DNA of 64,000 bases, taken from NCBI RefSeq assembly GCF_000185965.1, contig NC_014924.1:558001-622000 (forward strand). The letters are read 5' to 3'. Shown one piece after another: positions 39,217-48,675 of the stretch. This DNA is from Pseudoxanthomonas suwonensis 11-1 (GTDB taxonomy: Bacteria; Pseudomonadota; Gammaproteobacteria; Xanthomonadales; Xanthomonadaceae). Within the stretch, counting starts at the first letter, position 1, and every line of letters begins with the position of its first letter. The position numbers and the translations under genes were made by a program. The notes under the pieces were generated by a model that made no database searches, was not told the DNA's origin, and saw nothing but the letters and a program-made list of their open reading frames with translations.

Positions 39217-41664
39217 GTGCCACGCCGCAGACACGATGACAACGACAGCCAGGAGAAGGGCGCCAGCCCGGCCTGGCGCCGCCACCTGCTGACCGCGGTG
39301 CTCGCGGCCGTCGCCCTGGCGGCCGGCTTCCTGGTCCCGTACGTGGTCCACCTCAACAGCCAGGTGACCGAGCGCTTCGGCGCGCTGCAGTGGCAGATCC
39401 CGACCCGCGTCTACGCGCGCCCGCTGCAGCTGCACCCGGGCATGCCGCTGGACGAGCGCACCCTGCGCACAGAGCTCGACGCCGCCGGCTACCAGGAGGA
39501 CGGCGAGGGCCGGCGCCAGGGCAGCTACCATGTCGAGGGCGCGCGCTTCACCATCTCCAGCCGTGGCTACACCGACATCGACGGCCAGGTGCCGGCGCGG
39601 CGGATCGAGGTCGGGCTGTCCGGCGGCAAGGTCACGCGCCTGCACGACGCCGGCACCGGCAAGGCGATCAAGGCCGCGCGCCTGGATCCGGCGCGCATCG
39701 CCACCCTCTACGGCCAGCGCCAGGAAGAGCGGCGGCTGGTGCGGATCGAGGAGGTCCCCGAGCTGCTGACCACCGGCCTGCAGGCCGTGGAAGACCGCGA
39801 CTTCGCCCGCCACCACGGCATCGACGTCTCCGGCACGCTGCGCGCGATCCTGGTCAACATCCGCGCCGGCGAGAAGAAGCAGGGCGCCTCCACCCTGACC
39901 CAGCAGCTGGCACGCAGCGGCCTGCTCGGGATCGGCAAGGAGCAGACCTGGACCCGCAAGATCAACGAGGGCCTGTACGCGCTGATCCTCGAGGCACGCT
40001 ACGACAAGCGCACGATCCTGGAGACCTACCTCAACCAGGTCTACCTGGGCCAGCGCGGCGGCCAGGCCATCCACGGCGTGGCATCGGGCGCGGAGTTCTG
40101 GTTCGGCCGCGACCTGGACGACCTCACCGTCGAGCAGACCGCGCTGCTGATCGGCCTGGTGAAGGGTCCCTCGTACTACGACCCGCGCAAGCATCCGGAG
40201 CGCGCGCTGGAACGGCGCAACGTCGCACTGTCGATGATGCATGCCACCGGCCTGATCGGGGACGCCGAGTACGAGCGCGCGCGCAAGGCACCGCTGGGCA
40301 TCACCAGCCGACCTGGCGTGGCCGCCGCCAACCGCTTCCCGGGCTACATCGACCTGGTGCGCCGCCAGCTGGGCAGCGACTACCCGGAAACCAGCCTGCA
40401 GGGCGCCGGCCTGACCGTGCTCACCGGCATGTCGCCTTCCGCCCAGGCCTATGCCGAGGGCGCGGTCACCCGCACCCTGGAATCGCTGCAGACCGGCAAG
40501 CGCCCGCCGCTGGAGGCCGCGGTGGTGGTCACCGACGTGCACGGCGGCGACGTGCTGGCGGTGGTCGGTGGCCGCGACGCGGCCAACCACGGTTTCAACC
40601 GCGCGGTCGAGGCGCAGCGCCCGGTGGGCTCGCTGCTCAAGCCCTTCGTGTACCTGCTGGCGCTGGCCCAGCCGCAGCGCTTCTCGCTGGCCAGCTTCGT
40701 CGAGGACACCCCGGTCACGGTCGAGCTCAGCCGCGGCAGGCGCTGGTCGCCGGGCAACTCGGACAACCGCAGCCACGGCACGGTGCGCCTGATCGATGCG
40801 CTGGCCATGTCCTACAACCAGGCCACGGTGCGGGTGGGCATGCAGGTCGGTCCCGACCGCCTGGCCCAGCTGCTGAAGGTGCTGTCGGGAATCGAGGCCG
40901 GGCCCAACCCCTCGCTGATCCTCGGCTCCACCGACCAGAGCCCGTACGCGATGGCGCAGCTGTACCAGTTCCTCGCCTCCGGCGGGGAGGTGCAGCCGCT
41001 GCGCGCGGTGCGCGGCGTGCTCGACCCGCAGGGCAAGCTGCTCAAGCGCTACGACACCGCCCCGGCGCCGGCCCAGGAGGGCGATTCGATCGCCGCCAAG
41101 CTGGTCACCCTGGGCCTGCAGGAAGTGGTCAACGAAGGCACCGCGCGCCAGCTGCACCGCGACGGCCTGGGCCGGCTCGCCCCGGCCGGCAAGACCGGCA
41201 CCAGCAACGACGGCCGCGACAGCTGGTTCGCCGGCTACACCGGCGACCACCTGGCGGTGGTGTGGGTGGGCAACGACCAGAACCAGCAGACCGGCCTGTA
41301 CGGTGCCACCGGCGCGATGCGGGTGTGGTCGGGGCTGTTCTCGCGCCTGCCCAGCTCGCCGCTGAAGGTCGACGGCAAGGGGCTGGACTGGAAGTGGGTC
41401 CAGGCCGAGGGTTCGTACGTCACCGATGCCGACTGCCCGGGTGCCCGCCGTTTCCCGTTCGTGGCCAGCGCGGTGCCGGACTACGCGCCGTGCGCGCCGG
41501 CCTACCTGCCCGACCCGGTGGACGAGGCCGGGGACCAGGCCGGGGCCGGGGAGCAGCAGCCCGGGTTCTGGCGCCGCCTGTTCGGTGGCGGGCGCCGCTC
41601 CGCCGAGCCTGCGCCGCCCGCGCCGCCCGCCCAGCCGGCGGGCCCGCAGCCGACTGGTCCATAA
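39217..41664 (+). CDS. mrcB: Penicillin-binding protein 1B
   Basis: The 815-residue class A PBP both polymerises glycan strands and cross-links peptides. After a short cytoplasmic tail there is one membrane helix (about 24-44), then a UvrB-like UB2H region and the GT51 glycosyltransferase domain. Glu192 in VEDRDFARHHGID is the catalytic residue, with KKQGASTLTQQLAR following. The transpeptidase domain has Ser472 in GSLLKP (SxxK), Ser532 in MSYNQ (SxN) and Lys659 in KTGTSND. The end is a Gly/Pro-rich tail. The start is GTG at 39217. UB2H is where the lipoprotein activator LpoB binds in E. coli; no LpoB is identified here. Confidence 0.94.
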   Translation: MPRRRHDDNDSQEKGASPAWRRHLLTAVLAAVALAAGFLVPYVVHLNSQVTERFGALQWQIPTRVYARPLQLHPGMPLDERTLRTELDAAGYQEDGEGRRQGSYHVEGARFTISSRGYTDIDGQVPARRIEVGLSGGKVTRLHDAGTGKAIKAARLDPARIATLYGQRQEERRLVRIEEVPELLTTGLQAVEDRDFARHHGIDVSGTLRAILVNIRAGEKKQGASTLTQQLARSGLLGIGKEQTWTRKINEGLYALILEARYDKRTILETYLNQVYLGQRGGQAIHGVASGAEFWFGRDLDDLTVEQTALLIGLVKGPSYYDPRKHPERALERRNVALSMMHATGLIGDAEYERARKAPLGITSRPGVAAANRFPGYIDLVRRQLGSDYPETSLQGAGLTVLTGMSPSAQAYAEGAVTRTLESLQTGKRPPLEAAVVVTDVHGGDVLAVVGGRDAANHGFNRAVEAQRPVGSLLKPFVYLLALAQPQRFSLASFVEDTPVTVELSRGRRWSPGNSDNRSHGTVRLIDALAMSYNQATVRVGMQVGPDRLAQLLKVLSGIEAGPNPSLILGSTDQSPYAMAQLYQFLASGGEVQPLRAVRGVLDPQGKLLKRYDTAPAPAQEGDSIAAKLVTLGLQEVVNEGTARQLHRDGLGRLAPAGKTGTSNDGRDSWFAGYTGDHLAVVWVGNDQNQQTGLYGATGAMRVWSGLFSRLPSSPLKVDGKGLDWKWVQAEGSYVTDADCPGARRFPFVASAVPDYAPCAPAYLPDPVDEAGDQAGAGEQQPGFWRRLFGGGRRSAEPAPPAPPAQPAGPQPTGP

Positions 41665-41671
41665 TGGCGGC

Positions 41672-42193
41672 ATGAACGCCTCCCCCCGTTTCCTGGCCGC
41701 GCCGCTGGCGTGCCTGCTTCTGGCTGCCTGCAATACCGTCACCGCGCCCCCGGCTCTCGTGGTGCCGGAGGTCGGCCCGGCCGAGCGCCTGGCCGCGGTG
41801 CAGGCGGCTGCCGGGATCGACGACACCGAACTCAACGTGCAGCCACTGCGCGATCCGCAGGTCGAGGACCTGCGCGAGCGCGCCACCGCGGCGCTGGCCG
41901 CCGGCCAGGCCGAGGCCGCCGCGGATGCCCTCAACCAGGCCCTGCTGATCGTCCCGGACGACCCGGCGCTGCTCCAGGACCGGGCCGAGGTCGCCCTGCT
42001 GCAGGCCCAGTACGACCGCGCCGAGACCCTGGCGCGCCGCGCCTACGACCTCGGCTCGCGGGTCGGGCCGCTGTGCCGCCGCCACTGGGCCACCATCGAG
42101 CAGTCGCGGCTGGCGCGCGGGCAGGCGGACGACGCCGCCTCGGCCAGGGCCCAGCTCGCCACCTGCACCGTCCCGGGCCTGCAGCGGTTCTGA
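41672..42193 (+). CDS. TPR-like lipoprotein
   Basis: The 173-residue protein begins with a lipoprotein signal, and the lipobox LLAAC puts the lipidated Cys at residue 19. The mature part is helical, with a TPR-like repeat: ERATAALAAGQAEAAADALN, then QALLIVPDDPALLQDRAEVA and a third. It starts 7 bp after mrcB and is probably co-transcribed. In several gammaproteobacteria outer-membrane lipoproteins with TPRs (LpoA, CpoB) regulate class A PBPs, so this protein is a reasonable candidate for a PBP1B partner. That is inference from context; no sequence similarity to LpoB is visible. Confidence 0.8.
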   Translation: MNASPRFLAAPLACLLLAACNTVTAPPALVVPEVGPAERLAAVQAAAGIDDTELNVQPLRDPQVEDLRERATAALAAGQAEAAADALNQALLIVPDDPALLQDRAEVALLQAQYDRAETLARRAYDLGSRVGPLCRRHWATIEQSRLARGQADDAASARAQLATCTVPGLQRF

Positions 42194-42254
42194 TGGCGCA
42201 GGCCGTGGCGGTCCCGCCGCCGGCCGTGCCGCATCCGCGCACCCGTATCCCGCC

Positions 42255-44300
42255 ATGTCACTCCTAGCCCAGGCCAGCCGCGAGGCGCTCAGCGACGGAG
42301 GCGCGCTCGCATCGCGCCTGGACGGCTTCGTCGCGCGCCCGGCGCAGCAGCGCCTGACCGCCGCGGTCGCCGAGGCGATCGAGCAGCGCGAGGTGCTGCT
42401 GGCCGAGGCCGGCACCGGCACCGGCAAGACCTACGCCTACCTGGTGCCGGCGCTGCTGTCGGGGCTGAAGACCATCGTCAGCACCGGCACCCGCGCGCTG
42501 CAGGACCAGCTCTACCACCGCGACCTGCCGCGGGTACGCGACGCCCTGGGCAAGGGCATCCGCAGCGCCCTGCTCAAGGGCCGCGCCAACTACCTGTGCC
42601 GCTACCGGCTGGAACAGGCCAGGGGCGACGGCCGCTTCGCCAGCCCGGAGCAGGCCAGCCAGTTCCAGCGCATCGTCGCCTGGGCCGGGCGCACCCGCGC
42701 CGGCGACATGGCCGAGATGGAATCGCTGGCGGACGACTCGCCGCTGCTGCCGCTGGTCACCTCCACGGTCGACAACTGCCTCGGCACCGACTGCCCGTTC
42801 TGGGAGGAATGCTTCGTGGTCCAGGCGCGCCAGCGCGCCCAGGCCGCGGACATCGTGGTGGTCAACCACCACCTGCTGCTGGCCGACCTGGCGCTCAAGC
42901 AGGAAGGCTTCGGCGAGATCCTGCCCGGTGCCCAGGCCTTCGTGATCGACGAGGCGCACCAGCTGCCCGAACTGGCGGCCAGCTTCTTCGGCGAAGGCTT
43001 CGGCATGCGCCAGATCCAGGAGCTGGCCCGCGACTGCCTGGCCGAGTGCAAGCAGACCACCGGCGCCACCGCCGTGGTCCAGGGCCCGGTCCGTAGCGTC
43101 GAGCAGGCCCTGCGCGAACTGCGCGCGGCGATGGAAGCGCTGCCGCCGCGCGGCACCCGCTACCGCGCCCTGACCCTGCCGGCGGTGGCCGACGGCTTCG
43201 ACGTGGTGGCCGATGCGCTGTCCGCGCTGGAGCAGACGATGGAACCGCTGGCCCAGACCTCGCCCGGATTCGAGGCCTGCGTGGCACGCGCCCGCGACCT
43301 GGTCGAGCGGCTGGAGCGCTGGCGCGACGGCGATGCCGCCTCCGATGCCTTCGCCGAACCGGCCGAGCAGGAATCGCTGGTCGAGGCGATGGCGGGCGAA
43401 GGCGAGGGCGCCAATGCCGAAGCCCTGGCCGCGGCGGCCGCGCGTGGCGGCGAGGTCTACTGGTACGAACTGAGCGCGCGCGGCTTCCGCTGCCAGCGCA
43501 CGCCGCTGGACGTGTCCGCGCCGCTGCGCCAGCACCGCGAGCGTTCGCAGGCGGCGTGGATCTTCACCTCGGCCACCCTGGCGGTGGGCGGAGGCTTCAC
43601 CCATGTTGGCCGCAAGCTGGGCCTGTTCGACCCGGAAACCCTGCTCGAACCCAGTCCGTTCGACTGGCAGCGCCAGGCCCTGTGCTACCTGCCGCGCAAC
43701 CTGCCCGAGCCCAACAGCCGTGATTTCACCCGGGCCATGATCGATGCGGTGCGCCCGGTGCTGGAGGCTTCCGGTGGCCGCGCGTTCCTGCTGTTCGCCT
43801 CGCATCGCGCGCTGCGCGAGGCCGCCGCCGCGCTGGAAGGCGGGCCGTGGCCGCTGTTCGTGCAGGGCCAGTCGCCCAAGGCCGAGCTGCTGCGCCGCTT
43901 CCGCGAATCCGGCAATGGCGTGCTGCTGGGCTCGGCCACCTTCCGCGAAGGCGTGGACGTGGCCGGTGATGCGCTGAGCGTGGTGGTGATCGACAAGCTG
44001 CCGTTCGCCGCGCCGGACGACCCGGTGTTCGAGGCGCGGCTGGAAGCGGTGCGCCGCCGCGGCGGCAACCCGTTCCGCGACGAGCAGCTGCCGCAGGCGG
44101 TGATCGCGCTCAAGCAGGGCGTGGGCCGGCTGATCCGCACCGAATCCGACCGCGGCGTGCTGGTGCTGTGCGATCCGCGCATCACCAACAAGCCCTACGG
44201 CCGGGTGTTCATGCAGTCGCTGCCGCGCTTCGCCCTGACCCGCCGGATCGAGGACGTGCAGGCGTTCTTCGCCACGTCCGACGCCGTCACCGCCGGCTGA
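42255..44300 (+). CDS. yoaA: ATP-dependent DNA helicase YoaA (DinG/XPD family)
   Basis: The 681-residue protein is a superfamily 2 helicase of the iron-sulfur XPD/DinG group. The Walker A motif AGTGTGKT is at 52-59 and DEAH at 232-235. Cys115, Cys175, Cys180 and Cys186 are well placed to bind the 4Fe-4S cluster. C-terminal helicase motifs include FTSATLAVGGG and QGVGRLIRTESDRG. The length fits YoaA (636 in E. coli) better than DinG. YoaA acts in DNA damage tolerance with the HolC subunit of DNA polymerase III. It is followed by tsaB, as in many gammaproteobacteria. Confidence 0.93.
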   Translation: MSLLAQASREALSDGGALASRLDGFVARPAQQRLTAAVAEAIEQREVLLAEAGTGTGKTYAYLVPALLSGLKTIVSTGTRALQDQLYHRDLPRVRDALGKGIRSALLKGRANYLCRYRLEQARGDGRFASPEQASQFQRIVAWAGRTRAGDMAEMESLADDSPLLPLVTSTVDNCLGTDCPFWEECFVVQARQRAQAADIVVVNHHLLLADLALKQEGFGEILPGAQAFVIDEAHQLPELAASFFGEGFGMRQIQELARDCLAECKQTTGATAVVQGPVRSVEQALRELRAAMEALPPRGTRYRALTLPAVADGFDVVADALSALEQTMEPLAQTSPGFEACVARARDLVERLERWRDGDAASDAFAEPAEQESLVEAMAGEGEGANAEALAAAAARGGEVYWYELSARGFRCQRTPLDVSAPLRQHRERSQAAWIFTSATLAVGGGFTHVGRKLGLFDPETLLEPSPFDWQRQALCYLPRNLPEPNSRDFTRAMIDAVRPVLEASGGRAFLLFASHRALREAAAALEGGPWPLFVQGQSPKAELLRRFRESGNGVLLGSATFREGVDVAGDALSVVVIDKLPFAAPDDPVFEARLEAVRRRGGNPFRDEQLPQAVIALKQGVGRLIRTESDRGVLVLCDPRITNKPYGRVFMQSLPRFALTRRIEDVQAFFATSDAVTAG

Positions 44301-44362
44301 GCCGCGGCGTTACCCTGCATCGCGCCATTCCCGCATCCACGTTCCCCACGAAGACCGCACCG

Positions 44363-45067
44363 ATGAAACTGCTCGCTTTCGAAACCGCCACCGAGGCCCT
44401 GTCGGTCGCGCTTTACCTGGACGGGCAGGTCCACGAACGGTTCGAGCTGGCGCCGCGCCGCCACGCCGAGCTTTCGCTGCCGTGGGCGCAAGGGCTGCTG
44501 CAGCAGGCGGGCATCGCGCGCTCGCAGCTGGATGCGATCGCCGTGGGCCGTGGCCCCGGTGCGTTCACCGGCGTGCGCCTGGCCATCGCCCTGGCCCAGG
44601 GCATCGCGCTGGGACTGGACCGGCCCCTGGTGCCGGTCTCGACCCTGGAGGTGCTGGCCGCCGGTGCGCCGGCCGATGGCCCCGACCGGATCCTGGCCGC
44701 GATCGATGCGCGCATGGGCGAGGTGTACGTCGGTGCGTACCAGCGCATTGGCGGGCGCCTGGTCGCGCTGGACCGCGAGCAGGTGCTGGCGCCGGATGCG
44801 GTGCAGCTGCCGGCCGCCGACGGCCCCTGGCAGGGCGTGGGTACCGGCTTCGCCGCCGCCGACGGCCTGCTGGCTCAGCGCCTGTCCGCGGGCATGGACG
44901 CGATCGACGCCAGCGCGCTGCCGCGTGCCGGCGTGCTGGCACGACTGGCCGCGGCGGCGTTCGAGGCCGGCGAAGCGGTGCCGGCCGAGCGGGTCGAACC
45001 GGCCTACCTGCGCGACAACGTCGCCCTGACCCTGGTCGAGCAGCAGGCGCTGCGCGCCCGCAAGTAG
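44363..45067 (+). CDS. tsaB: tRNA threonylcarbamoyladenosine biosynthesis protein TsaB
   Basis: The 234-residue ASKHA-fold protein is the TsaB partner of TsaD, needed for t6A at position 37 of ANN-decoding tRNAs. The diagnostic start KLLAFETATEALSVAL and the motif GRGPGAFTGVRLAIALAQG are present. The C-terminal end PAYLRDNVAL is also typical. The ATG at 44363 is the family start. The yoaA-tsaB order is a conserved gene pair. Confidence 0.94.
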   Translation: MKLLAFETATEALSVALYLDGQVHERFELAPRRHAELSLPWAQGLLQQAGIARSQLDAIAVGRGPGAFTGVRLAIALAQGIALGLDRPLVPVSTLEVLAAGAPADGPDRILAAIDARMGEVYVGAYQRIGGRLVALDREQVLAPDAVQLPAADGPWQGVGTGFAAADGLLAQRLSAGMDAIDASALPRAGVLARLAAAAFEAGEAVPAERVEPAYLRDNVALTLVEQQALRARK

Positions 45068-45258
45068 GCCTGCCGGGCCACGATCGGACGCGTCCACGGG
45101 CCTGCATGCCGTGGGCCGCGGGGGCGGCCATGCGGGGGGATGTGGCAAAATCCCCGTTCCGTTGGCCCGATACCGCCTGATGACGCCCCAGTTCCGGGCC
45201 CGGCCCCCCGGCCGGCTTACATCGCCGCCGCGCCGGCACGCCCCCGCAGGGAGCCGCC
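45068..45258. other. Intergenic region tsaB-dgkA
   Basis: The 191-bp gap has no gene or clear terminator. A purine-rich ribosome binding site (gcaggga) lies before the dgkA GTG. I see no convincing promoter. Confidence 0.3.
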
Positions 45259-45639
45259 GTGGCTGACGTCACCGGCCACCTTCCGCGCGGTCCGCGCCGG
45301 GTGCTGAGCGCCGCGCAGTGGTCCCTGCAGGGTCTGGCCGCCGCCTGGCGCCACGAGTCCTCGTTCCGGCTGGAGGTCTACCTGTTCGTGGTCCTGGCGC
45401 CGGTGGCGCTGTGGCTGGGACAGGACGGCGTGGAGCGTGCGCTGCTGGTCGGCTCGATGCTGCTGGTGCTGGCGGCCGAGCTGCTGAACTCGGCGATCGA
45501 GGCCGTGATCGAGCGCTACGGCCCCGAGCCCCACGTGCTGGCGGGACGGGCCAAGGACATGGGCTCGGCCGCGGTCTTCGTGCTGATGATGAACGTGCTG
45601 GCGTGCTGGGCCCTGGTCCTGGGCCCGCGCCTGCTTTGA
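45259..45639 (+). CDS. dgkA: Diacylglycerol kinase
   Basis: The 126-residue protein is the small integral-membrane DgkA, which recycles diacylglycerol from membrane-derived oligosaccharide and lipid A modification to phosphatidic acid. The three membrane helices and the active-site stretch AAELLNSAIEAVIERYGPE, with the two conserved Glu residues, are clear. GRAKDMGSAAVF is the third family motif. The start is GTG at 45259 with a ribosome binding site upstream. The TerC-family gene follows by 25 bp. Confidence 0.95.
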   Translation: MADVTGHLPRGPRRVLSAAQWSLQGLAAAWRHESSFRLEVYLFVVLAPVALWLGQDGVERALLVGSMLLVLAAELLNSAIEAVIERYGPEPHVLAGRAKDMGSAAVFVLMMNVLACWALVLGPRLL

Positions 45640-45664
45640 ACCCGTTACGACTGGAAATCCCCCG

Positions 45665-46414
45665 ATGAGCTTCGAATTCCTGGCCGACCCGAACGTCTGG
45701 CTGACCCTGGTAACCCTCAGCGCACTGGAGATCGTGCTGGGCATCGACAACCTGGTGTTCATCTCGATCGCGGTCGGCCGGCTGCCGGCGGAGAAGCGCG
45801 CCTTCGCCCGCAAGTTCGGCATCGCGGTGGCCTGCATCACCCGCATCTGCCTGCTGGTCTCGCTGGCCTTCCTGGCGCGCATGCACACCGAGCTGTTCCA
45901 TATCGGCGGCATGGGCATCTCGGTGCGCGACCTGATCCTGATCGTCGGCGGCGCCTTCCTGCTGGTGAAGGGCGTCATGGAAATCCGCGAGCTGATCAGC
46001 GGCGGCCACGACGACGACCCGCGCACCACCAAGGCCTCGCAGGTGTTCTGGGTGGTGATCGCCCAGATCGCGGTGATCGACATCGTGTTCTCGCTGGACT
46101 CGGTGATCACCGCGGTGGGCATCGCCGACCATATCCCGGTGATGGTGGTGGCGGTGCTGGTGGCGGTGGCGATCATGCTGCTGGCGGCCAACCCGCTGGG
46201 CAACTTCATCGACGCCAACCCGACCATCAAGATGCTGGCGCTGGCCTTCATCCTGCTGATCGGCGCGGTGCTGGTGCTGGATGGCTTCGACGTGCACGTG
46301 CCCAAGCCGTACATCTACTTCGCCATGGCGTTCTCGGTGATGGTCGAGGTCCTGAACCTGCTGATGCGCCGCGTGGCGCGCGCCAAGCAGGTCCCGGGCG
46401 CGGGCGAGTTCTGA
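45665..46414 (+). CDS. TerC family integral membrane protein (YgdQ-like)
   Basis: The 249-residue protein has about seven membrane helices. The TerC family acidic motifs are visible: ALEIVLGIDNLVFISI (19-34) and VIDIVFSLDSVITAVG, together with the central HDDD segment. The size and sequence fit the YgdQ/YoaE short branch without CBS domains. Members are linked to manganese export or to metal loading of secreted proteins. No ter operon is nearby. The role here is not certain. Confidence 0.88.
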   Translation: MSFEFLADPNVWLTLVTLSALEIVLGIDNLVFISIAVGRLPAEKRAFARKFGIAVACITRICLLVSLAFLARMHTELFHIGGMGISVRDLILIVGGAFLLVKGVMEIRELISGGHDDDPRTTKASQVFWVVIAQIAVIDIVFSLDSVITAVGIADHIPVMVVAVLVAVAIMLLAANPLGNFIDANPTIKMLALAFILLIGAVLVLDGFDVHVPKPYIYFAMAFSVMVEVLNLLMRRVARAKQVPGAGEF

Positions 46415-46490
46415 GCCGGCGGCGCGTCCCCGCCCGGCGGACGCGCCTTCCCTGTAATACAGTCCGAACCTGTTCCCAGCGCGTGGCCAC

Positions 46491-47378
46491 ATGATCGTCC
46501 TGCACCAGATCGACCCCATCGCCCTGAGCCTCGGCCCGCTGAAGATCCACTGGTACGGGCTGATGTACCTGCTGGCCTTCGCCAGCGCCTGGTGGCTGGG
46601 CCAGCGCCGGATCCGCGCCGGCCGCCTGCCCGGCGTGGACGCCAACGGCTACTCGGACCTGCTGTTCTACGGGATGCTGGGAGTGGTCCTGGGCGGGCGC
46701 CTGGGCTACGTGCTGTTCTACGCGCTGGGCGACGCCCTGGCCGACCCGCTGATGGTGGTGCGGGTGTGGGACGGCGGCATGAGCTTCCACGGCGGCCTGA
46801 TCGGCGTACTCGTCGCCTGCTGGCTGTGGTCGCGCCGCCAGGGCCTGCACTTCTTCGACACCATGGATTTCGTCGCCCCGGTGGTGCCGCTGGGGCTGGG
46901 GTTCGGCCGCATCGGCAACTACATCGGCGGCGAGCTCTGGGGCAAGTACACCGGCGGCAACTGGGGCGTGGTGTTCCCGAGCGGCCTGCCGGCGCAGTAC
47001 CAGGGCCTGGAGCCGGCCACGCTGCAGGCGCTGTTCGATGCCGGCATGCTCGACGGGTTCGCGCGCCATCCCTCGCAGCTGTACCAGGCCTTCCTCGAGG
47101 GCCTGGTGATGTTCTGCGCGTTGTGGTGGTTCTCCAGCCGGCCGCGCCCGCGCTACGCGGTGGCGGGCATGTTCGCCCTGCTGTACGGCTGCTTCCGCTT
47201 TCTGGTCGAGTTCGTGCGCATGCCCGACGCCCAGATCGGCTACCTGGCTTTCGGCTGGCTGACCATGGGCCAGGTGCTGAGCCTGCCGCTGGTGCTGCTG
47301 GGCCTGTTCCTGCTGTGGCGTTCGCACGGTGCACCGGTGCTGCAGCCGGTGATCCCCGCTGATGGAGGCAAGGCGTGA
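46491..47378 (+). CDS. lgt: Prolipoprotein diacylglyceryl transferase
   Basis: The 295-residue membrane enzyme transfers the diacylglyceryl group from phosphatidylglycerol to the lipobox Cys of prolipoproteins. Family markers are [10 protein letters not shown] near the start, [19 protein letters not shown] with its essential His, and [14 protein letters not shown] with the essential Arg. [12 protein letters not shown] follows. It would process the lipoprotein genes in this window (bamD, the TPR lipoprotein). Its stop codon overlaps the thyA start by 4 bp, the standard lgt-thyA arrangement. Confidence 0.96.
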   Translation: MIVLHQIDPIALSLGPLKIHWYGLMYLLAFASAWWLGQRRIRAGRLPGVDANGYSDLLFYGMLGVVLGGRLGYVLFYALGDALADPLMVVRVWDGGMSFHGGLIGVLVACWLWSRRQGLHFFDTMDFVAPVVPLGLGFGRIGNYIGGELWGKYTGGNWGVVFPSGLPAQYQGLEPATLQALFDAGMLDGFARHPSQLYQAFLEGLVMFCALWWFSSRPRPRYAVAGMFALLYGCFRFLVEFVRMPDAQIGYLAFGWLTMGQVLSLPLVLLGLFLLWRSHGAPVLQPVIPADGGKA

Positions 47379-48169
47379 AGCAATACCTCGAGCTGCTGGC
47401 CCATGTCCTGGGACATGGCACCGACAAGCCCGACCGCACCGGCACCGGCACCCGCAGCGTGTTCGGCTGGCAGATGCGCTTCGACCTGCGCCAGGGCTTC
47501 CCCCTGGTCACCACCAAGAAGCTGCACCTGCGCTCGATCATCCACGAGCTGCTGTGGTTCCTGAAGGGCGAGACCAACATCGCCTATCTCAAGGAGAACA
47601 AGGTCAGCATCTGGGACGAATGGGCCGACGGGCAGGGCGAGCTGGGCCCGGTCTACGGCAAGCAGTGGCGCCGCTGGACCGGCAGCGACGGCAGCGAGAT
47701 CGACCAGATCCGCTGGGTGGTGGAGGAGATCAAGCGCAACCCGGACTCGCGCCGGCTGCTGGTCAGCGCCTGGAACGTGGCCGACCTGCCGAAGATGGCG
47801 CTGATGCCCTGCCACACCCTGTTCCAGTTCTACGTGGCCGATGGCCGCCTGAGCTGCCAGCTGTACCAGCGCAGCGGCGACATCTTCCTCGGCGTGCCGT
47901 TCAACATCGCCAGCTACGCGCTGCTGACCCACATGGTGGCGCAGGCCACCGGGCTTGGGGTGGGCGATTTCGTCCACACCCTGGGCGACGCCCACCTGTA
48001 CTCGAACCACTTCGAGCAGGCGCGCGAGCAGCTGTCGCGCGAGCCGCGGGCGCTGCCGAAGCTGCAGCTCAATCCCGAGGTGCGCGACCTGTTCGACTTC
48101 CGCTACGAGGACATCGCCATCGAGGGCTACGACCCTGCGCCGGCGATCAAGGCCCCGGTGGCGGTCTGA
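47375..48169 (+). CDS. thyA: Thymidylate synthase
   Basis: The 264-residue protein has the same length as E. coli ThyA and the catalytic Cys146 in [12 protein letters not shown]. It methylates dUMP to dTMP using 5,10-methylene-THF. Other signatures are [12 protein letters not shown] and [15 protein letters not shown]. The start is GTG, overlapping lgt (GTGA). folA follows after one base, so the two enzymes of the thymidylate cycle are co-transcribed and likely coupled. Confidence 0.97.
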   Translation: MKQYLELLAHVLGHGTDKPDRTGTGTRSVFGWQMRFDLRQGFPLVTTKKLHLRSIIHELLWFLKGETNIAYLKENKVSIWDEWADGQGELGPVYGKQWRRWTGSDGSEIDQIRWVVEEIKRNPDSRRLLVSAWNVADLPKMALMPCHTLFQFYVADGRLSCQLYQRSGDIFLGVPFNIASYALLTHMVAQATGLGVGDFVHTLGDAHLYSNHFEQAREQLSREPRALPKLQLNPEVRDLFDFRYEDIAIEGYDPAPAIKAPVAV

Positions 48170-48170
48170 G

Positions 48171-48665
48171 ATGCGGGTCGCCCTGGTGGTGGCGATGGAC
48201 CGCAACCGCGCCATCGGGCGCGGCAACGAGCTGCCATGGCGGCTGCCGGACGACCTCAGGCGCTTCAAGGCCCTGACCCTGGGCACCCCGGTGCTGATGG
48301 GCCGGCGCACCGCCGAATCGCTGGGCCGCGCGCTGCCGGGCCGGACCAACCTGGTCCTGACCCGCAGCGGCGCGGTGCCGTTCGAGGGCATGCAGGCGGT
48401 GGCCTCGCTGGAGCAGGCGCTGGAACTGGCGCGCGCGCAGGGCGTCACCACCCTCAGCGTGATCGGCGGCGGCGAGATCTACGCGCTGGCCCTTCCACTG
48501 GCCACCGACCTGCACCTGACCCTGGTCGATACCGAGGTGGCGGACGCGGACACCTTCTTCCCGGGATGGGATGCGGGGCAATGGGAGGAGGTCGCGCGCG
48601 AGCCGCATCCGGCCGACGCGCGCCACGCCCACGCCTTCGAGTTCGTCGACTACCGCCGCCGCTGA
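48171..48665 (+). CDS. folA: Dihydrofolate reductase
   Basis: The 164-residue protein reduces dihydrofolate to tetrahydrofolate with NADPH. The N-terminal VALVVAMDRNRAIGRGNELP and the following WRLPDDLRRFK (with the substrate-binding Asp) are canonical, as are GRRTAESLG and VIGGGEIYALAL. It regenerates the folate oxidised by ThyA, encoded one base upstream. The stop is 10 bp from the convergent apaH stop. Confidence 0.96.
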   Translation: MRVALVVAMDRNRAIGRGNELPWRLPDDLRRFKALTLGTPVLMGRRTAESLGRALPGRTNLVLTRSGAVPFEGMQAVASLEQALELARAQGVTTLSVIGGGEIYALALPLATDLHLTLVDTEVADADTFFPGWDAGQWEEVAREPHPADARHAHAFEFVDYRRR

Positions 48666-48675
48666 GCGGCGCGCC

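Noticed and set aside
37717-41934. A 1405-codon open frame on the minus strand
   Set aside because: It runs antisense to two glycosyltransferase genes, mrcB and a lipoprotein gene, all with clear motifs. Its product is low-complexity His/Arg/Ala/Gly-rich, as expected for a shadow frame in GC-rich DNA.
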